In this document: positions 61,546 through 64,000 of the stretch, piece by piece
How the letters are laid out: every line of letters begins with the position of its first letter
Position numbering within the stretch: position 1 is the stretch's first letter
Assembly: GCA_029216955.1 (NCBI GenBank)
Contig: JANAVB010031417.1
Location: 16,964,867-17,028,866, forward strand
Direction of reading: 5' to 3'
Source of the DNA: Iris pallida
Lineage: Eukaryota; Streptophyta; Magnoliopsida; Asparagales; Iridaceae
DNA: 64,000 nucleotides
Notes under the pieces: generated by a model
Database searches by the model: none
What the model saw: only the letters and a program-made list of their open reading frames with translations
Told to the model about the DNA's origin: nothing
Made by a program: the position numbers and the translations under genes

Positions 61546-63100
61546 GGTTACAAGGATCGAAGGGACGTATTCTTTCCCGATATTCAGTTCATCCATTCAT
61601 TTCTCACATTCATCCGACGTTTCACATGTTCATTAATACTTGACGGTTCGTCCGTTCATTTATTACATTCACTCGACAGTTCATCTGTTCTTCATTTTCT
61701 AACGGTTCGTCCGTTCATAATCTTCTATCAGTTCATTAAGTGGGGATTCGTTATTGATCATGTTTTCATAACCTCTGAATCAATTCCGAATCTACTTACT
61801 CATTTGTCATGTTTTGACCTCTGCATAGAAATCAATCTATTTTCTTTCGAGTTCCTATATATTATCACGTCCATAATACCTCTGATAATATCATATACTC
61901 TAAAAACAGAAAAGATGATTTTATTATCTATCATGTCCATAATTCATCCACAAATACAAATCATTGAGCATAGAAGAATTGTCATTTTCATTCCCATTTC
62001 ACCACAAAAAGTCTATTACATTTTCTTAGACTTTCCTACAAATCATAATGGAAATCTATTACAAATCTTGGATTTTTATTCTATGTACAACTGAGATCTA
62101 TTTCTTCTTGGATCTTCTCTGGCAATCTCGTTGTTTGTGGCAATTCCTGGGTGTCCAGCAGGAATCAAACTCTGGTCTTATCTCTCAGACGAGAGGAGAA
62201 CCACAGAGTAGGGCAACACGAAAACGTGCTGCTGCCAATACAACTGGTGGATGGGGGTAACCTCTCAAGAAAGACAGGAATGTATCCAAACCTTGGGATA
62301 CAATTCCTGGTTCTGCCTTGAAAGGAACTCTACTACCCAATCTCTCGGTAGTTGAGTTAACTCCACCATCCAACTCTCGTGTATAAAGGCTCTTCCTACC
62401 ATCTAAGGAAGACCCTTCTATCTCACGAAGAGTTCTGAGTTGTCTGATTTACGCGTCAAAAGCGTATGAGCTCCCTGATGTAGATGTCAGAAGAACATTG
62501 TCCACAGCATCCATATCACCAATGCCAGTTCTGAAGAAGGTTTTCAGCCAAAATTCTGCAAGAAACAGTAAAGAAAAATCAGTCAACAGAAACTGGCCAA
62601 GCAAAGACAGATGCATTCTGTTCATTTCAGGAAGATGAATTTGTCCTTAGCAAACAAAAAAAAATTCGATACGTGTATATTGAACTTAACGCTGAGTTTG
62701 TTGCTAAGGATTGACAGATCCATGTCTGGAAGCATGCACAGAGATTTGACATCAGACAACATGGCTTTCCTATTTCCTTCTCATAGAAAATTCATTCTCA
62801 GAAGAGAGGAAGAAGAATGGGAAGATGAGTTTGCGTGGAGTTCATCCATCTATTTAAAGGATCAAGTGCAGGTCTATTCTTGGAAAAGATCCGCATAAAT
62901 AGCGCTCGTAAATTGTGGAATGAGTGTCACGTGTACTTCGGAAGATCGTACAACATTGGAAACAGTCAAAGAGTGCTAATTAATCTTCTTCATTAAAAGG
63001 CACGCAGATCAAACACAAAAGTTGTACTTTATTCTTTAAACAGGCACTGATGGCCTTACAAAAAGACAAAAAAAAAGAAGTGCAACAAAAGCGTAGAAAG
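61546..63100. other. Tat 3' non-coding region
   Basis: About 1.5 kb without conserved pol sequence. It contains short repeats of GGTTCGTCCGTTCATT type (61640-61720). A minus-strand 46-codon frame (62762-62622) has a TATA-like TTTAAATA at 62851-62858. A plus-strand TATAAAGG lies near 62393. Nothing is identified by homology. Confidence 0.5.
63028..63033 (-). terminator. Poly(A) signal for antisense ORF 2
   Basis: AATAAA on the minus strand, about 75 nt past the antisense stop at 63108. Confidence 0.5.
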
Positions 63101-63107
63101 TTACGCC

Positions 63108-63395
63108 CTATTTTCCAGGGCGGCTAAGTTTGATGCCTAACTCCTCTACGCTCTTAACTCCCAGGCGATGCAATAGAGTCTCGAGCATTTCACGCTTCTC
63201 CATAAGACTCCGCCCATCAGAAGAAGACGAGCCATCCAATCCAAAGTAGCTCAAGAAGTTCTTGGCTAACTGCGTGGCGTCGTCCTTGAGCTCAATAACG
63301 ACAGGTTCGGGTTCTTTACCCCCAAAGGTGGGGTCACCATAGGAACAAAAGCCCAACTTGCGTGCTTTCTCTTCAGCTGCTTCCTTTGGGGTCAT
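63108..63395 (-). CDS. Antisense ORF 2 of the Tat element
   Basis: 95 residues from the ATG at 63395. The open frame continues upstream to a TTG, which I do not take as the start. It reads MTPKEAAEEKARKLGFCSYG, then PVVIELKDDATQLAKNFLSY and MLETLLHRLGVKSVEELGIK. It is predicted to be helical and charged, with no domain recognised. The minus-strand TATATAAA (63436-63443) is 41 bp upstream of the ATG, nearly the same spacing as in antisense ORF 1, and AATAAA lies downstream. It starts about 290 bp from the 3' LTR. Confidence 0.65.
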   Translation of the reverse strand: MTPKEAAEEKARKLGFCSYGDPTFGGKEPEPVVIELKDDATQLAKNFLSYFGLDGSSSSDGRSLMEKREMLETLLHRLGVKSVEELGIKLSRPGK

Positions 63396-63435
63396 ATTTT
63401 CGAGAGATGAAGTCAAAACTGAGAATCACTCCCTG

Positions 63436-63443
63436 TTTATATA
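63436..63443 (-). promoter_or_regulatory. TATA box for antisense ORF 2
   Basis: TATATAAA on the minus strand, 41 bp upstream of the ATG at 63395. Confidence 0.6.
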
Positions 63444-63681
63444 ACAGATCTCGTCGACAGTTCATATTCCACCATAAATTGGACGCAATCAGTCTCGGAG
63501 AACGAAGAGTCATTATGACATTTAATAAGTTCATTTGGATGTTTTCAAAGAACTTCGAAGTCTTTTCGACTTCCGAAAAATTTTGGAGCCATCTCAGCGT
63601 GACTTTAACTCATTTCATCATCTCTATTTCAAAGTATTTCAAAAATATTTTATCATTTTTCGAAAACTTTGAAGGGGGTTT

Positions 63682-64000
63682 TGTAGGCCTCAAAAATGAA
63701 AGTCACGCTGAGTTGATCAGAACAAGTCACACAGAGTGATCCAAGAAGCAGCACAAAAGACACGCTAAGTTCTGCCTGGCCATCTCCTTTAGAAGTCACG
63801 CAGAGACAGCTCAGCCATACGTCAGAATCATAATGACTGACAACACAACAGTCGAGAAACGTCTCCTCGTATGCCACGTATGCACAGAATTCGAGAGATC
63901 ATCGCCGTCTTTTGCGTGATTTTCGAAATCTTCCTTAGCAAGACTCACTCTTCACCAAGTTGGCGTGACTTTGGGTCTTATCTTCATTTAATGCGGCTGA
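63682..64000 (+). repeat. Tat 3' LTR, truncated by the window end
   Basis: The first 319 bp match 50962-51280, with only a few substitutions such as A to G near 63805. Confidence 0.95.

Larger units (their letters stand above)
50962..64000 (+). mobile_element. Ty3/gypsy element of the Tat lineage (Ogre/Retand-like), runs off the window
   Basis: LTRs at 50962-51918 and from 63682 on. The primer site matches tRNA-Arg. There is a long gag with a repeat-rich N-terminal extension, a protease region, RT-RNase H, a second archaeal-type RNase H and integrase. A 2.8-kb 3' region carries antisense reading frames, and a purine tract GAAGGGGG (63671-63678) precedes the 3' LTR. The extra RNase H, the tRNA-Arg primer and the antisense frames are known Tat traits. 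The left target duplication would be GGAGG. The two LTRs differ at only a few sites in the 320 bp that can be compared. Confidence 0.93.

Noticed and set aside
62622..62762. Third antisense frame (46 codons) below a TTTAAATA
   Set aside because: Too short, no poly(A) signal seen and no useful splice to the downstream open stretch. I kept it only as a note in the Tat 3' region.

Overview
The window is plant nuclear DNA. It holds an intron-containing tRNA-Tyr, a spliced pectin-related methyltransferase gene of the QUASIMODO2 type, many class II miniature elements, and two large nests of LTR retrotransposons (Tekay chromovirus, copia, Tat). The GC-rich first exon of the methyltransferase and a very GC-rich captured gene fragment fit a monocot better than a eudicot, but this is an inference. 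No bacterial, organellar or CRISPR features are visible.

Layout. 1-2020: intergenic DNA with a MITE (303-513) and tRNA-Tyr (793-880). 2020-15770, minus strand: one eight-exon gene, the only intact host protein gene seen. Its introns carry a degenerate telomere-like block (3826-4250), a copia remnant with a hAT MITE and a tRNA-Val-like sequence inside it (9034-10345), a second hAT MITE (11801-12072) and a tRNA-derived SINE (12508-12657). 15770-17863: intergenic, with a 1-kb foldback element. 17864-36769: a copia element on the minus strand (LTRs 17869-19117 and 35679-36764, target duplication GTGGG) split by a complete Tekay-type Ty3/gypsy element (19381-30922, target duplication GGGCG). 36770-39992: intergenic, with a LINE fragment. 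40002-40803: a Pack-MULE-like element with pieces of a COG2 gene. 40867-41607: a probable solo LTR. 41804 to the end: a second nest, in which a 3.75-kb LTR (B) and 250 bp of its interior are interrupted by a non-autonomous element C (LTR 45808-49453, interior only 0.76 kb). C's second LTR is in turn interrupted at 50962 by a Tat-lineage element that runs past the window end.

Working relations. The methyltransferase would act in the Golgi on homogalacturonan. Everything else large is retrotransposon. The Tekay and copia coding regions are broken by stops and frameshifts. The Tat element keeps long gag and RT-RNaseH-integrase frames but has frame breaks in and after the protease. Its 3' region is the most interesting part. 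It has two antisense reading frames, each with a TATA box about 40 bp upstream of the ATG and an AATAAA downstream, and a sense mini-frame that looks like a diverged copy of the C-terminal end of pol. Tekay, B and C, whose LTRs are otherwise different, share an identical 20-bp sequence at the primer-binding position.
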